A stretch of DNA of 64,000 bases from Alphaproteobacteria bacterium PA2 (GCA_002256425.1 NKIZ01000001.1:2453001-2517000), one strand, 5' to 3'; positions 26,812 through 37,304 are shown, counted from the stretch's first letter. Numbers and translations are program-made. Notes: generated by a model from the letters alone, not told the origin.

Positions 26812-28020
26812 CTATTTTTCCTTTGGCTTCAGGGCTGGACGCACGGGCGCAAGGCTGCCGTCACCGGGCTGCGCCACAATCCCCGCCAGACGGGCGATCA
26901 GGGGATAGACATCCACATTGTCGAAGGTCCGAAGGCGCACCCCTGCCCTGAATGCCGGACCGCTTGCCACAAAGACCGCCGCCATTTCCGGCGCATAGGG
27001 GTCAAAGCCGTGCGTCCCCTTCTCCCAGTTGCCCGGCTTGCGGGCGCGGCTGTTGATCGTCCATCCCGTATCCGGCAGGCAGAAGATCGGCGCGACCCGG
27101 GGATTGCGACCATAGTAGAAGCGGGCCGGAAACTGACCCCTGCGCCAGCAGGTCATGTGGACGTGTCGCCTCACCAGGGCCCTGTCCAGCAGGCCTTCCT
27201 GCCCCGGCAGGGGAACCAGGGTCATGAAGGCCCCGGCGCCCAGTGTCCGGAAGGTTCCTGCAGGAACAAGGTCTTCAATGTACAGTTGGCGGTCCTCGGA
27301 AATGGCGGCCATTCCATGGTCGGCGACTATGACGAAATTGACCTCCAACCCCCGCGACTTCAGACCTGACTCCAGACGCCCGATAGCGGCGTCAACCCTG
27401 GTCGCCGCAGCGTTCACCTCTGCAGAGTCCGGGCCGTAGGTATGGCCCATGGTGTCGACGTCATCAAAGTACAGGGTAATGAACTGCGGCCGCTGATCGG
27501 GCGGTAGATCGGCCCAGGCCAGGACCTGATCGACCCGGGACTCAGCGCTTTTTGACTGGTTGAAGGGCAACCACAGGCTGGGTCTGACACCCCTGACGTC
27601 GGCCTCTGATCCGGGCCAGAACATCGTAGCCGACCGCACGCCAGACTTCTCCGCCGTGACCCACAGGGGCTCGCCCTGATCCCACCAGCGTCGATCCACC
27701 ACGGCCTCATGGTTGGACATTCTGAAGGAGACCCCGGGAATGGCGGGATCCTCCATATTGTTCTCGACAATCCCGTTACGGTCAGGCCGCAAGCCGGTGA
27801 TGATGGCGTAGTGGTTGGGGAAGGTCTTGGAGGGGAATGACGGGCGCATGGCCCCCGAGGCGCCCCGCGCCGCCATGGCCGACATGGTCGGCGTAACCCC
27901 CCGCCCCAGATAGTCGGCCCGGAAGCCGTCAATCGAGATCAGTACGGTCAGGGGACGGGCTGACGCAGTCTGGGTCGCCAGAGCCAAGAATGCGAGGACG
28001 AGGAGCAGTTTTTTGCGCAT
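26812..28020 (-). CDS. ENPP-like nucleotide pyrophosphatase/phosphodiesterase
   Basis: 402-residue secreted alkaline-phosphatase-superfamily enzyme. The ATG at 28020 begins a clear signal peptide (MRKKLLLVLAFLALATQTAS), so the in-frame upstream ATG at 28089 is rejected. Metal and nucleophile residues are Asp31 (LISIDGFRADYL) and Thr66 (FPSKTFPNHY), the ENPP/NPP pattern; YFDDVDTMGHTYGP and VIVADHGMAAI supply further Asp/His ligands. It probably cleaves phosphodiester or pyrophosphate bonds of nucleotides in the periplasm. A terminator lies between it and rplQ upstream. Confidence 0.85.
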   Translation of the reverse strand: MRKKLLLVLAFLALATQTASARPLTVLISIDGFRADYLGRGVTPTMSAMAARGASGAMRPSFPSKTFPNHYAIITGLRPDRNGIVENNMEDPAIPGVSFRMSNHEAVVDRRWWDQGEPLWVTAEKSGVRSATMFWPGSEADVRGVRPSLWLPFNQSKSAESRVDQVLAWADLPPDQRPQFITLYFDDVDTMGHTYGPDSAEVNAAATRVDAAIGRLESGLKSRGLEVNFVIVADHGMAAISEDRQLYIEDLVPAGTFRTLGAGAFMTLVPLPGQEGLLDRALVRRHVHMTCWRRGQFPARFYYGRNPRVAPIFCLPDTGWTINSRARKPGNWEKGTHGFDPYAPEMAAVFVASGPAFRAGVRLRTFDNVDVYPLIARLAGIVAQPGDGSLAPVRPALKPKEK

Positions 28021-28068
28021 GCCGATTCCTAACCGGAATTCGTGACACCTGCCTACATTCCAGAACGC

Positions 28069-28095
28069 AAAAACCCCGGATGTCGCCATCCGGGG
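28069..28095 (-). terminator. intrinsic terminator after rplQ
   Basis: Read on the minus strand, a perfect 9-bp stem (28087-28095 with 28074-28082) with a four-base loop is followed by five T (28069-28073). It ends the long S10-spc-alpha transcript about 32 bp after the rplQ stop. Confidence 0.88.
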
Positions 28096-28127
28096 CCTTG
28101 CAGGAAGATCCAGTGGATCAACCGAAT

Positions 28128-28544
28128 TTATTCGTCGCCGAAGCTCGGAGCCTGCGACGGACCGGAGTCCTTGCCCTTTTCCGAAGGATCGCGATCCACG
28201 AACTCGATCACGGCCATGGCGGCGTTGTCGCCGTGGCGGAAGCCGGCCTTCAGGACGCGGGTGTAACCGCCCAGGCGGTCCTTGTAGCGCGGGCCGAGGG
28301 TGGCGAACAGCTTGCCGACCTGCTCGACGTCACGGACCTGGCTGATCGCCTGACGGCGAGCGTGCAGGCTGCCGCGCTTGGCAAGGGTCACCAGCTTTTC
28401 GACGACCGGACGCAGTTCCTTGGCCTTGGGCAAGGTGGTCACGATCTGCTCGTGCTTGATCAGGCTGGCCGCCATATTGGCGAACATTGCCGTCCGGTGA
28501 GCCGTGGTGCGGCCCAATTTGCGGTGCGCGGAACCGTGGCGCAT
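28128..28544 (-). CDS. rplQ: 50S ribosomal protein L17
   Basis: 138-residue large-subunit protein that contacts 23S rRNA near the exit tunnel rim. The start [17 protein letters not shown] and the [17 protein letters not shown] block are diagnostic. The C-terminal 20 residues are an acidic/Pro-rich tail beyond the E. coli length, common in alphaproteobacteria. It is last of the alpha operon, after rpoA, with an intrinsic terminator directly downstream. Confidence 0.97.
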   Translation of the reverse strand: MRHGSAHRKLGRTTAHRTAMFANMAASLIKHEQIVTTLPKAKELRPVVEKLVTLAKRGSLHARRQAISQVRDVEQVGKLFATLGPRYKDRLGGYTRVLKAGFRHGDNAAMAVIEFVDRDPSEKGKDSGPSQAPSFGDE

Positions 28545-28592
28545 GGGAAGTCTCTCCTAACAGGCGGGGCGTCTCGCGACGCGCCGCAGGGA

Positions 28593-29609
28593 TTACATCT
28601 GGTCTTCGAACTTCTTGGCCAGCTCTTCGATATTCTCAGGCGGCCAGTTGGGCACGTCCATGCCGAGGTGCAGGTTCATGCCAGCCAGCACTTCCTTGAT
28701 CTCGTTCAGGGACTTGCGTCCGAAGTTCGGGGTGCGGAGCATCTCGGCTTCGGTCTTTTGGATCAGATCGCCGATATAGACGATGTTGTCGTTCTTCAGG
28801 CAGTTGGCCGAACGGACGGACAGCTCCAGCTCGTCGACCTTCTTGAGAAGGGCCGGGTTGAAGGGCAGTTCCGGCTTGGACTCGCCTTCCACCTTCTTCT
28901 TGGGCTCTTCGAAGGTGATGAAAATCTGCAGTTGGTCCTGGAGGATGCGGGCGGCGTAGGCCACCGCGTCCACCGGCGAAATGGCGCCGTTGGTTTCAAC
29001 TTCCATGACCAGCTTGTCGTAGTCGAGGCTCTGGCCCTGACGGGTCGGCTCAACGCGATAGGCGACGCGCTTGACCGGCGAATAGAGGCTGTCCACGGCG
29101 ATCAGGCCGATGGGCGCATCTTCCGGACGGTTCTGCTCGGAGGGCACATAGCCCTTGCCGTTCTGGACCGTGAACTCCATGCGCACCGTAGCGCCGTCGT
29201 CCAGGGTGCAGAGCACGTGGTCAGGGTTCAGGACTTCGATTTCAGAGCCGGTGTCAATCTGACCGGCGGTCACGGCGCCGGGGCCGGTTGCGCGCAGGGT
29301 CATGCGGCGCGGGCCTTCGGTGTGCATCCGAAGGGCCATCTGCTTGATGTTCAGCACGATGTCGACGACGTCTTCACGGACGCCTTCGAGCGAGGAGAAC
29401 TCGTGGACCGCGCCGTCGATCTGCACGGCCGTCACAGCGGCGCCTTGCAGGGAGGACAGCAGAACGCGACGCAGGCTGTTGCCCAGGGTCACGCCAAAGC
29501 CGCGCTCAAGAGGTTCAGCAATCAGACGCGCCTTGCGGTTGGCGTCAGCGCCGAGCTCAATGAGCGGCTTTTCGGGACGGGTAAGCTCGTTCCAATTTCT
29601 CTCGATCAC
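28593..29609 (-). CDS. rpoA: DNA-directed RNA polymerase subunit alpha
   Basis: 338-residue assembly subunit of RNA polymerase. The N-terminal dimerisation domain includes [20 protein letters not shown]. The C-terminal domain, which binds UP elements and activators, starts near [21 protein letters not shown] chose the GTG at 29609 (VIERNWNEL), which gives the normal length; an upstream ATG in the same frame would add 37 residues with no family match. It sits between rpsK and rplQ, the standard alpha-operon order. Confidence 0.97.
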   Translation of the reverse strand: MIERNWNELTRPEKPLIELGADANRKARLIAEPLERGFGVTLGNSLRRVLLSSLQGAAVTAVQIDGAVHEFSSLEGVREDVVDIVLNIKQMALRMHTEGPRRMTLRATGPGAVTAGQIDTGSEIEVLNPDHVLCTLDDGATVRMEFTVQNGKGYVPSEQNRPEDAPIGLIAVDSLYSPVKRVAYRVEPTRQGQSLDYDKLVMEVETNGAISPVDAVAYAARILQDQLQIFITFEEPKKKVEGESKPELPFNPALLKKVDELELSVRSANCLKNDNIVYIGDLIQKTEAEMLRTPNFGRKSLNEIKEVLAGMNLHLGMDVPNWPPENIEELAKKFEDQM

Positions 29610-29689
29610 GGATAGGTGTCCCTCGAACGCAGGATCGCCGGACGCGACATACGCGGTCCGGCGTGGGAGTATTGCGGTGCTTACGTACT

Positions 29690-30079
<390 letters not shown>

Positions 30080-30091
30080 CGCTGAGCTCTC

Positions 30092-30460
30092 TTACTTCTT
30101 CTTGCCGGCGATCGGCTTGGCCGGGCCCTTGCGGGTCCTGGCGTTGGTGTGGGTGCGCTGACCACGGACCGGGAGGCCCTTACGGTGACGCAGACCGCGA
30201 TAGCAGGCCAGATCCATCAAACGCTTGATGCTGACCGCCGTCTCACGGCGAAGGTCGCCTTCCACCGTGTAGTCACGGTCGATGGTTTCACGGATTTGCA
30301 GCACTTCGGCGTCAGTGAGCTGGTTGACGCGGCGAGCCGCCTCAATTCCAACCTTGCTGACAATCTCGGCGGCCTTAGCCTGACCGATGCCATGGATGTA
30401 CTGCAGCGCGATGACGACGCGCTTGTTAGTCGGGATGTTTACGCCGGCGATACGGGCCAC
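30092..30460 (-). CDS. rpsM: 30S ribosomal protein S13
   Basis: 122-residue head protein that contacts the P-site tRNA. The GTG at 30460 starts [19 protein letters not shown], the normal S13 N-terminus; the longer frame upstream is leader [16 protein letters not shown] and [17 protein letters not shown] are family blocks. It is first gene of a separately promoted alpha transcript: a strong promoter candidate lies about 95 bp upstream. Confidence 0.96.
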   Translation of the reverse strand: MARIAGVNIPTNKRVVIALQYIHGIGQAKAAEIVSKVGIEAARRVNQLTDAEVLQIRETIDRDYTVEGDLRRETAVSIKRLMDLACYRGLRHRKGLPVRGQRTHTNARTRKGPAKPIAGKKK

Positions 30461-30555
30461 GTCTGGTATTCTCCTGGTCACGCAGAGATGCGCGAACAAC
30501 GCCCCGGCCAGGAATTCGGCCAGCACGTCCCTCGCGCTTTTCGCGGAAGCGGCCC

Positions 30556-30583
30556 GTTATAGGGATAGTTGCGTTTCCGTCAA
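30556..30583 (-). promoter_or_regulatory. candidate housekeeping promoter for rpsM-rpsK-rpoA-rplQ
   Basis: On the minus strand TTGACG (30578-30583) and TATAAC (30556-30561) are separated by 16 bp, close to the sigma-70/sigma-73 consensus. The predicted start of transcription is near 30549, leaving a leader of about 90 bases before the rpsM GTG. The adk gene ends 66 bp upstream of the -35 box. Confidence 0.75.
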
Positions 30584-30648
30584 TGCCGCTCTTTAGCAGA
30601 ACTGAAGGAATCCGCACCCAACCCTGGGCCGAACCCGCATGTTTGGCT

Positions 30649-31215
30649 CTAGGACCCCTTCAGAGCCGCTTCAATCGCAGCAGAGACGGCTTCCACCGTG
30701 CCCATGCCATCGACTTCCACCAGCTTCTTCTGGTCCTTGTAGTAGGGCAACAGGGGCGCCGTCTGGTCGTTATAGGCCGCCAGGCGCACCTTGAAGCTGT
30801 CGGGATTGTCGTCGGGGCGCCCCGACTCAGCGAATCGACCAGCGATGCGCGTCATCAGCGCTTCATCGTCCACCTTGAGCCGGATCACCAGATTGATGGG
30901 ACGACCACGCTTGGCCAGCATGGCGTCCAGGGCTTCAGCCTGGGCCAGGGTCCGGGGGAACCCGTCAAAGATGGCCCCGCCGGCGGCTTCAGCCTCTGGA
31001 AGGCGATCCTCGATCAGGGCGATGACGATCTCGTCGGTCACCAGCTCACCGCGCTGCATCACGCCTTCGACGCGCTTGCCGAGCTCCGAACCCGAAGCAA
31101 TGGCGGCGCGCAGCATGTCACCGGTGGAAAGCTGGACCATCTTGCGGTCCTCCACCAGACGCTTGGCCTGGGTTCCCTTGCCCGCGCCGGGCGGTCCGAA
31201 CAGGATCAAATTCAT
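30649..31215 (-). CDS. adk: adenylate kinase (short-lid type)
   Basis: 188-residue cytoplasmic enzyme that interconverts ATP + AMP and 2 ADP. The P-loop is LFGPPGAGKGTQAKRL, the AMP-binding part STGDMLRAAIASGSELG, and FDGFPRTLAQAEALD is conserved. It lacks the roughly 27-residue lid insertion of E. coli Adk, so it is the short form common in alphaproteobacteria. It follows secY as in the spc operon. Confidence 0.96.
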   Translation of the reverse strand: MNLILFGPPGAGKGTQAKRLVEDRKMVQLSTGDMLRAAIASGSELGKRVEGVMQRGELVTDEIVIALIEDRLPEAEAAGGAIFDGFPRTLAQAEALDAMLAKRGRPINLVIRLKVDDEALMTRIAGRFAESGRPDDNPDSFKVRLAAYNDQTAPLLPYYKDQKKLVEVDGMGTVEAVSAAIEAALKGS

Positions 31216-31279
31216 CGCTTAAATGTCCCCTCCCCGCCTTACCCATCCCCGTGGGCGGCGAAAAAATGTCGCGACAGGT

Positions 31280-32629
31280 CTAACGCCCGCGCGCGCCGCG
31301 CAATTTCGACTTCTTGATCAGGCCCTCATACTGGTGAGCCAAAAGGTGGGATTGAATCTGGGTCACCGTATCCATGGTCACGCTGACCACGATCAGGATT
31401 GACGTGCCGCCCAGATAGAAGGGCGCATGATAGGCCGAGATCAGGATCTCGGGCACGAGACAGACAATGGCGATATAGGCCGCGCCCACAACGGTCAGGC
31501 GGGTCAGGACAAAGTCCAGATACTCCGCTGTCCGCTTGCCCGGACGGATCCCCGGCAGGAAGCCGCCATACTTGCGCAGGTTCTCGGCCGTATCCTCCGG
31601 ATTGAAGACCACGGACGTGTAGAAGAAGCAGAAGAAGATGATCAGAAGGCCATACAGCACCATGAACAGCGGCTGTCCGTGCTGAAGCTGGCCCACCGCC
31701 ACCGGCAGCCATTGCAGCTGGCTGGGCAGGTTCGCATTGGCCAGGAAGCTCATGGCAGTCGCCGGCAGAAGCAGCAGTGACGACGCAAAGATCGGCGGAA
31801 TGACGCCGGCGGTATTGACCTTCAGCGGCATGAACGAGGTGTCGCCGCCGAACATGCGATTGCCCTGCTGGCGCTTGGGATACTGCACCAGCAGACGGCG
31901 CTGGGAGCGCTCCATGAAGACGATGGCCAGAATGGCCCCTACCGCTACGGCCAGGATGGCGACGCCACCGACCGCTGACATCTGCCCGGTCTGCATGACG
32001 GTCAGAAGCTGCATGATGCCGGTCGGCAGATTGGCCACGATACCGGCGAAGATCAGCAGGGAAACACCATTACCGACCCCGCGGCTGGTGATCTGCTCGC
32101 CCAGCCACATGAGGAACATGGTACCGCCGGTCAGGGTGACCACGGTCGAAATGATGAAGAACAGGCCCGGATTGAGCACCAGGCCAGGTGTCGCCTGCAG
32201 TCCCGACGCAATGGCAAAGGACTGGAGGAGCGCCAGAACAACCGTCAGGTAGCGGGTGTACTGGTTCATGGTCTTGCGACCGGCCTCCCCGCCTTCCTTC
32301 CGCAGCTTCTCCCAGGGCGGATAAACCGTACCGAGCAGCTGGACGATGATGGAGGCGGAAATGTAGGGGCTGACGTTCAGCGTAAAGATCGCCATGCGCT
32401 GGACAGCGCCGCCCGAGAACATGTTGAACATGCCCAGAATGCCCTTGGACTGACCTTCAAAGGCCTGGGCAAAGGCGACTGTGTCGATCCCCGGAATCGG
32501 CAGGTAGGTGCCAAGCCGGTAGACCACCAGGGCCAACAAGGTGAAGTAGATCCGATTGTGAAGCTCCGTCGCCTTCTGAAAGGAGCCGAAGTTCATATTG
32601 GCGGCGAGCTGTTCGGCGGCCGAAGCCAT
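31280..32629 (-). CDS. secY: protein translocase subunit SecY
   Basis: 449-residue, ten-helix channel of the Sec translocon. The plug and first helices include YRLGTYLPIPGID, and ISASIIVQLLGTVYPPWEKL and RTAEYLDFVLTRLTVVGA are typical blocks. It lies downstream of rplO with a 144-bp spacer and upstream of adk, as in spc operons. Confidence 0.97.
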   Translation of the reverse strand: MASAAEQLAANMNFGSFQKATELHNRIYFTLLALVVYRLGTYLPIPGIDTVAFAQAFEGQSKGILGMFNMFSGGAVQRMAIFTLNVSPYISASIIVQLLGTVYPPWEKLRKEGGEAGRKTMNQYTRYLTVVLALLQSFAIASGLQATPGLVLNPGLFFIISTVVTLTGGTMFLMWLGEQITSRGVGNGVSLLIFAGIVANLPTGIMQLLTVMQTGQMSAVGGVAILAVAVGAILAIVFMERSQRRLLVQYPKRQQGNRMFGGDTSFMPLKVNTAGVIPPIFASSLLLLPATAMSFLANANLPSQLQWLPVAVGQLQHGQPLFMVLYGLLIIFFCFFYTSVVFNPEDTAENLRKYGGFLPGIRPGKRTAEYLDFVLTRLTVVGAAYIAIVCLVPEILISAYHAPFYLGGTSILIVVSVTMDTVTQIQSHLLAHQYEGLIKKSKLRGARGR

Positions 32630-32773
32630 TTAGAACCTCACGGATTGATCGGGTCGTACATAGGGGGTCTGCAGCCGTCTGTCATCTGGCGACCAGGACC
32701 GATGATCCGAATACAGCGCGAAGGCGGCCTGGCCGCAAGCGACCAGTCCCTACTTCCGCGCCGCGAGACGGTG

Positions 32774-33286
32774 CTAGGCCTTGACCTTTTTCTGCAGCTT
32801 GCCCTTGGGGGCGTCGCTGACAACCGGAGCGGTGAGCGTGACCGAACCGCCAGCCTTCTCAACAGCGGCCACGGCCGCGGCGGAAGCGCCATAAACTGTG
32901 ATGTTCAGCTTGGACTTCAGCTCGCCCTTGGCCAGGAGGCGCACACCGTCGAGTTCACGACGGACGATGCCGCTCGCCAACAGGGCGGCCGCGTCGATGG
33001 GCTTCTTGGCGTCCAGCTTGCCGGCGGCAATGGCCTGCTCCAGGCGCCACAGGTTCACTTCGGCGAACTTCAGGGCGTCAGGATTGTTGAAGCCGCGCTT
33101 GGGCATACGCATGTGCAGCGGCATCTGGCCGCCTTCAAAGCCCGCAATGGCGACGCCGGAACGGGCCTTCTGACCCTTTACGCCGCGACCAGCGGTCTTG
33201 CCCTTGCCCGAACCGGGGCCGCGGCCGACACGCATGCGGCCCTTGGTGGAACCCTCGCGGGGGGAAAGCTCATTGAGCTTGGTCAT
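32774..33286 (-). CDS. rplO: 50S ribosomal protein L15
   Basis: 170-residue large-subunit protein, late in assembly. The start [20 protein letters not shown], then [20 protein letters not shown] and the [18 protein letters not shown] block are diagnostic. The C-terminus is about 20 residues longer than in E. coli. A UUCG-capped hairpin lies in the 82-bp gap after rpmD. Confidence 0.96.
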   Translation of the reverse strand: MTKLNELSPREGSTKGRMRVGRGPGSGKGKTAGRGVKGQKARSGVAIAGFEGGQMPLHMRMPKRGFNNPDALKFAEVNLWRLEQAIAAGKLDAKKPIDAAALLASGIVRRELDGVRLLAKGELKSKLNITVYGASAAAVAAVEKAGGSVTLTAPVVSDAPKGKLQKKVKA

Positions 33287-33342
33287 AGACGCCTCTCCTT
33301 GGAGATCAATCGCCGGCCTGCGCCGACTCGGCTGAATGGAAA

Positions 33343-33360
33343 CCGCCCCCGAAGGGGCGG
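33343..33360 (-). terminator. UUCG-capped hairpin between rpmD and rplO (attenuator or processing candidate)
   Basis: Read on the minus strand, CCGCCCC-TTCG-GGGGCGG forms a 7-bp all-GC stem with the very stable C(UUCG)G loop, followed by only three T. Without a real T-tract it is unlikely to be a full terminator. It could lower downstream expression or block RNase decay inside the spc operon. Confidence 0.5.
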
Positions 33361-33368
33361 CTGGAAAC

Positions 33369-33545
33369 TTAACTTACGACTTCGACCAGGTGGCTGACCT
33401 TGGCGATCATGCCGCGAACCGAAGGGGTGTCCTCGAGGATCGCGGTACGACCGATGCGGTTCAGGCCCAGACCGACGAGGGTCGCGCGCTGGTCCGAGGT
33501 CCGACGGATCGGGCTGCCAGTTTGGCGAACGGTGACTTTAGCCAT
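33369..33545 (-). CDS. rpmD: 50S ribosomal protein L30
   Basis: 58-residue large-subunit protein, below the usual ORF length cut-off. It starts at the ATG at 33545 with [20 protein letters not shown], continues with the L30 core [20 protein letters not shown] and ends SHLVEVVS before a TAA at 33369-33371. Its place, three bases after rpsE and before rplO, is the conserved spc position. Confidence 0.95.
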   Translation of the reverse strand: MAKVTVRQTGSPIRRTSDQRATLVGLGLNRIGRTAILEDTPSVRGMIAKVSHLVEVVS

Positions 33546-33548
33546 GGG

Positions 33549-34154
33549 TTACTCTCCGTCGGCGGCGGTCGCGGCGGCGCCATCGGCGCGACGGCCGAGC
33601 ACATCCGAAACCTTCTTGCCGCGCTTGTTTGCAACTTGCCGGGGCGAAGACTGGGCCTTCAGCGCCTGGAACGTCGCGCGCACCATGTTGTAGGGGTTGG
33701 ACGAACCAACCGACTTGCCGACAACGTCCTGGACGCCGAGGGTTTCCAGAACCGCACGCATCGGACCGCCAGCGATGACGCCGGTGCCGGGAGGTGCCGA
33801 GCGGACCATGACCTTGCCAGCGCCCCAGCGGCCGTTGCCGTCGTGGTGCAGGGTGCGGCTCTCGCGGAGCGGCACGCGGATCATGGACTTCTTGGCTTCT
33901 TCCGTCGCCTTGCGGATTGCTTCGGGAACTTCCCGAGCCTTGCCGTGACCAAAGCCGACACGGCCCTTCTGGTCGCCAACGACCATCAGAGCAGCGAAGG
34001 AGAACCGGCGGCCCCCCTTCACGGTGGCGGCGACACGGTTGATGTGCACCAGCTTTTCGACGATGTCGGACTCGGCGCGCTCTTCCGTCGGAGCATTCCG
34101 GTCGCGACCCCTGCGAGGACCGCCTTCGCCGCGTTGTTCGTTTCCACGAGCCAT
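33549..34154 (-). CDS. rpsE: 30S ribosomal protein S5
   Basis: 201-residue small-subunit protein at the mRNA entry channel, with a role in accuracy. Family blocks are [37 protein letters not shown] and [16 protein letters not shown]. The N-terminus has about 25 extra Arg/Gly/Glu-rich residues compared with E. coli. Sits between rplR and rpmD. Confidence 0.96.
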   Translation of the reverse strand: MARGNEQRGEGGPRRGRDRNAPTEERAESDIVEKLVHINRVAATVKGGRRFSFAALMVVGDQKGRVGFGHGKAREVPEAIRKATEEAKKSMIRVPLRESRTLHHDGNGRWGAGKVMVRSAPPGTGVIAGGPMRAVLETLGVQDVVGKSVGSSNPYNMVRATFQALKAQSSPRQVANKRGKKVSDVLGRRADGAAATAADGE

Positions 34155-34164
34155 CAGCTTACCC

Positions 34165-34521
34165 CTAGAAGTTCAAGCCGGCTTCGCGCGCGGCGTCGGC
34201 AAGGGCTTTCACCCGGCCGTGATACATGTAGCCGCCACGATCGAAGACGACGTCCTTGACGCCCTTTTCCATCGCGCGTTGAGCGACCAGGGCGCCGACA
34301 CGCGCCGCTGCTTCCTTGTCCGAGCCCTTGGTCTTGCCTTCACCTTCGAGGGAAGACGCCGCCGCCAGGGTCACACCCGCCTTGTCATCAATAATCTGGG
34401 CGTAGATGTTCTTGGACGAACGGAAAACCGACAGGCGCGGACGCCCGTTGGCCAGGGAACGGAGACGAATGCGGGTGCGCTCGGCGCGCCGCTTCGCGGA
34501 ATCTCTGTGAGAAATAGCCAT
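34165..34521 (-). CDS. rplR: 50S ribosomal protein L18
   Basis: 118-residue 5S-rRNA-binding protein of the central protuberance. [18 protein letters not shown], then [20 protein letters not shown] and [17 protein letters not shown] are typical. The stop of rplF lies three bases upstream of its start. Confidence 0.96.
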   Translation of the reverse strand: MAISHRDSAKRRAERTRIRLRSLANGRPRLSVFRSSKNIYAQIIDDKAGVTLAAASSLEGEGKTKGSDKEAAARVGALVAQRAMEKGVKDVVFDRGGYMYHGRVKALADAAREAGLNF

Positions 34522-34524
34522 GAC

Positions 34525-35058
34525 CTACTTCTTCTTGCCTTCCTTGCGGCGAACCTTCTCGCCGGCATAACGGACACCCTTGCCCTTGTAGGGCTCCGGC
34601 GGACGGATGCGGCGGATACGGGACGCGATTTCACCGACGGCTTGCTTGTCGATGCCGCTGATCTTGATTTCGGTCTGCTTCGGCACCGCGAAGGAGATCC
34701 CCGCCGGCGGCGGCAGATCAACATCGTGGCTGAAGCCCAGTTGCAGGGACAGGTCGTTGCCCTTCATCGCCGCACGATAACCAACGCCGACCAGTTCCAG
34801 GGTTTCTTCAAACCCGGTGGTGACGCCGGTGACCATATTGGCGATCAGGGTGCGGGACAGACCCCACATGGCCTGGGCCCGGGTGGACTCCACGCGCTTG
34901 GACAGGGTCAGTTCCCCACCGTCCTGCTTGACCTCGATTTCTTCGGCCACGGTCCAGGAGAGTTGCCCCTTGGGGCCCTTCACCGAGACGGTCTGGCCGT
35001 CGATTGTGACGGTCACGCCGGCCGGAACCGGCACGGCCTTCTTTCCGATCCGCGACAT
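34525..35058 (-). CDS. rplF: 50S ribosomal protein L6
   Basis: 177-residue large-subunit protein near the GTPase-associated centre. It starts at the ATG at 35058 ([17 protein letters not shown]), the standard N-terminus; an upstream in-frame ATG would add 12 unrelated residues and lies in rpsH. The second half has [15 protein letters not shown] and ends [19 protein letters not shown] with a basic tail. Confidence 0.96.
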   Translation of the reverse strand: MSRIGKKAVPVPAGVTVTIDGQTVSVKGPKGQLSWTVAEEIEVKQDGGELTLSKRVESTRAQAMWGLSRTLIANMVTGVTTGFEETLELVGVGYRAAMKGNDLSLQLGFSHDVDLPPPAGISFAVPKQTEIKISGIDKQAVGEIASRIRRIRPPEPYKGKGVRYAGEKVRRKEGKKK

Positions 35059-35059
35059 C

Positions 35060-35455
35060 TTAGTAGACCCGCAACAGAACTTCGCCGCCCACATTGGCTT
35101 CGCGAGCCGCCGTGTCGGACATCACGCCCTTGGGCGTCGAAAGGACCGAGATGCCGAGGCCATTCTTGATGGGCTTCAGATCTGCGATCGACGAATAGAC
35201 GCGACGGCCAGGCTTCGAAACGCGCTTGATCTCGACGATGACGGGCTGGCCGTCAAAGTACTTCAGCTCGATTTCGAATTCCGGGAATGCGCCGGGCTTT
35301 TGGACCAGCTGGTAGCCGCGGATGTAACCTTCTTCGGCCAGCACATCGAGAACGCGCGCACGCATCTTCGAAGCGGGGGTCGAAACCTTCGAACGTCCGC
35401 GGGTAGCGGCGTTCTTCATGCGGGCGATCATATCGCCAACGGGGTCGTTCACCAT
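35060..35455 (-). CDS. rpsH: 30S ribosomal protein S8
   Basis: 131-residue early-assembly protein that binds helix 21 of 16S rRNA; in E. coli it is also the translational repressor of the spc operon. [20 protein letters not shown] and [20 protein letters not shown] are diagnostic. It begins 10 bp after the rpsN stop. Confidence 0.96.
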   Translation of the reverse strand: MVNDPVGDMIARMKNAATRGRSKVSTPASKMRARVLDVLAEEGYIRGYQLVQKPGAFPEFEIELKYFDGQPVIVEIKRVSKPGRRVYSSIADLKPIKNGLGISVLSTPKGVMSDTAAREANVGGEVLLRVY

Positions 35456-35465
35456 GGGACCCTCC

Positions 35466-35771
35466 TCACCAGCTCGACTTGACGAGGCCGGGGATCAACC
35501 CGTGCGAGCCCAGTTCGCGCAGGGCGATCCGGCTCATCCTCAGCTTGCGGTAATAAGCGCGCGGACGTCCGGTCACATCGCAACGGTTGCGGATGCGGGT
35601 CTTGGACGAGTTGCGCGGCAGCTCGGCGAGTTTAAGCCGGGCTTCGAAACGCTCTTCGAGGGGCAGGCTCTCGTTGTTGGCGATCGCCTTGAGCGCATCG
35701 CGCTTGCTGGCGAACTTCTTGACGAGGGTCTTGACCATCTCGTTACGGTTGACGGCGCTCTTCTTGGCCAT
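35466..35771 (-). CDS. rpsN: 30S ribosomal protein S14 (non-zinc form)
   Basis: 101-residue small-subunit head protein. The C-terminus [20 protein letters not shown] is typical, but the CxxC pairs of the short zinc-binding S14 are missing, so this is the long zinc-independent type. It lies between rplE and rpsH. Confidence 0.96.
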   Translation of the reverse strand: MAKKSAVNRNEMVKTLVKKFASKRDALKAIANNESLPLEERFEARLKLAELPRNSSKTRIRNRCDVTGRPRAYYRKLRMSRIALRELGSHGLIPGLVKSSW

Positions 35772-35791
35772 TTGCTCTTTCCTTCCCGTCC

Positions 35792-36349
35792 CTAAGCGTT
35801 GAACGGGAACTGGAATTCCTTGAGAAGCGCACGCGCTTCGTCATCGGTCTTCGCAGTCGTGGCGACGATAATGTCCATGCCCCACATCTGATCGATCTGG
35901 TCATAGTTGATCTCGGGGAACACGATGTGTTCCTTCAGACCCATGGCGTAGTTGCCACGACCGTCGAACGAAGTGGGCTTCAGGCCCCGGAAGTCCTTCA
36001 CCCGCGGCAGAGCGATGGTGATCAGACGGTCCAGGAATTCGTACATGCGGTCCGAACGAAGGGTCACCTTCGCACCGACCGTCATCCCTTCGCGCAGCTT
36101 GAAGCCGGCGATGGAGTTGCGGGCCTTGGTGGGCATGGGCTTCTGACCGGCAATCTTGGTCAGATCGGCGATCGCCGTATTGACCTTCTTGGAGTCTGAA
36201 ACCGCCTCACCGATCCCCATGTTCAGGACGATCTTGTCCAGCTTGGGGATCTGCATTTCGTTGGTGTAGCCAAACTGCTCCTTCATCGCAGCGCGGATGC
36301 GCTGGCGATACTCGGTCTTCAGTCTCGGCTCATAAGCTTGCTCAGCCAT
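35792..36349 (-). CDS. rplE: 50S ribosomal protein L5
   Basis: 185-residue 5S-rRNA-binding protein that contacts the P-site tRNA and S13. [20 protein letters not shown], then [20 protein letters not shown] and [18 protein letters not shown] are family blocks. The start overlaps the end of rplX by eight bases. Confidence 0.96.
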   Translation of the reverse strand: MAEQAYEPRLKTEYRQRIRAAMKEQFGYTNEMQIPKLDKIVLNMGIGEAVSDSKKVNTAIADLTKIAGQKPMPTKARNSIAGFKLREGMTVGAKVTLRSDRMYEFLDRLITIALPRVKDFRGLKPTSFDGRGNYAMGLKEHIVFPEINYDQIDQMWGMDIIVATTAKTDDEARALLKEFQFPFNA

Positions 36350-36656
36350 TGATCACCTCGCCGGTCGTCTTGGCGACCCGAACCTTCTTGTCGCCCTCGA
36401 CCCGGAAGCCGACGCGGGTCGGCTTGCCGTTGGAGTCCACCAGAGCCACGTTGGAGACGTGAAGCGGGGCTTCCTTGTTCTTGATGCCGCCCTGGGGGTC
36501 ACCCTGCGACGGCTTGGTGTGGCGCTGAGCAATGTTCAGGCCTTCCACGACGACGCGGCTTTCCTTGGGCAGAACCTTCAGGATGTTGCCCTGACGGCCC
36601 TTGTCCTTACCGGCCAGGACCACAACGCGGTCCCCTTTTTTGATCTTTGCAGCCAT
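36342..36656 (-). CDS. rplX: 50S ribosomal protein L24
   Basis: 104-residue assembly-initiator protein with an N-terminal KOW motif ([20 protein letters not shown]). The ATG at 36656 shares its A with the TGA stop of rplN (TGATG), so reinitiation is likely. [20 protein letters not shown] is the second family block. Confidence 0.96.
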   Translation of the reverse strand: MAAKIKKGDRVVVLAGKDKGRQGNILKVLPKESRVVVEGLNIAQRHTKPSQGDPQGGIKNKEAPLHVSNVALVDSNGKPTRVGFRVEGDKKVRVAKTTGEVING

Positions 36657-37024
36657 CACAGCACCTCGGGGGCGAGGGAGATGATCTTCATGTGGTTCTT
36701 GGCGCGCAGTTCGCGGGGAACCGGGCCGAAGATCCGCGTGCCGATCGGCTCGCTCTGCTTGTTCACAATGACGGCGGCGTTCTTGTCGAACCGGATCACC
36801 GATCCGTCCTTACGCTTGATCGCCGAGGACGTGCGCACGACGATGGCCTGAAGGACGTCGCCCTTCTTCACCCGTCCGCGCGGAATGGCTTCCTTGACGG
36901 AGACGACGATCTTGTCGCCGACGCCGGCGTAACGACGCCCCGCACCGCCCAGCACCTTGATGCACATGACGCGACGCGCACCGGAGTTGTCGGCCACTTC
37001 AAGGTTGGTCTGCATCTGGATCAT
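36656..37024 (-). CDS. rplN: 50S ribosomal protein L14
   Basis: 122-residue protein at the subunit interface (bridge B8). The start [20 protein letters not shown] and the tail [19 protein letters not shown] are diagnostic, and [20 protein letters not shown] is conserved. First gene of the spc-type block, 15 bp after rpsQ. Confidence 0.97.
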   Translation of the reverse strand: MIQMQTNLEVADNSGARRVMCIKVLGGAGRRYAGVGDKIVVSVKEAIPRGRVKKGDVLQAIVVRTSSAIKRKDGSVIRFDKNAAVIVNKQSEPIGTRIFGPVPRELRAKNHMKIISLAPEVL

Positions 37025-37039
37025 TGGATCGGACCTCCC

Positions 37040-37291
37040 TTATGACGACTGTTGGGAGTCGCCCTTAGGCAGGACTTCCCAGGTTTTGGTTTTCGACTTG
37101 GGCGCACACTCGACAATGCGGGCGATCTCGCCGGCCTTGAAGGTATTGCCTTCGTCATGCGCGTGGTACTTCTTCGACCGACGGACGGTCTTCTTCAGCA
37201 CCGGATGCAGGAAGGTGCGTTCCACCTTCACAATTATGGTCTTGTCGCCCTTATCGGAGACGACGAGGCCTTCGAGAACTCTTTTCGGCAT
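37040..37291 (-). CDS. rpsQ: 30S ribosomal protein S17
   Basis: 83-residue primary 16S-binding protein. The ATG at 37291 starts [20 protein letters not shown], followed by [20 protein letters not shown] and [13 protein letters not shown]. The in-frame upstream ATG at 37351 lies within rpmC and is rejected. Last gene of the S10 block. Confidence 0.96.
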   Translation of the reverse strand: MPKRVLEGLVVSDKGDKTIIVKVERTFLHPVLKKTVRRSKKYHAHDEGNTFKAGEIARIVECAPKSKTKTWEVLPKGDSQQSS

Positions 37292-37304
37292 TTCGTCGGT
37301 CTCC

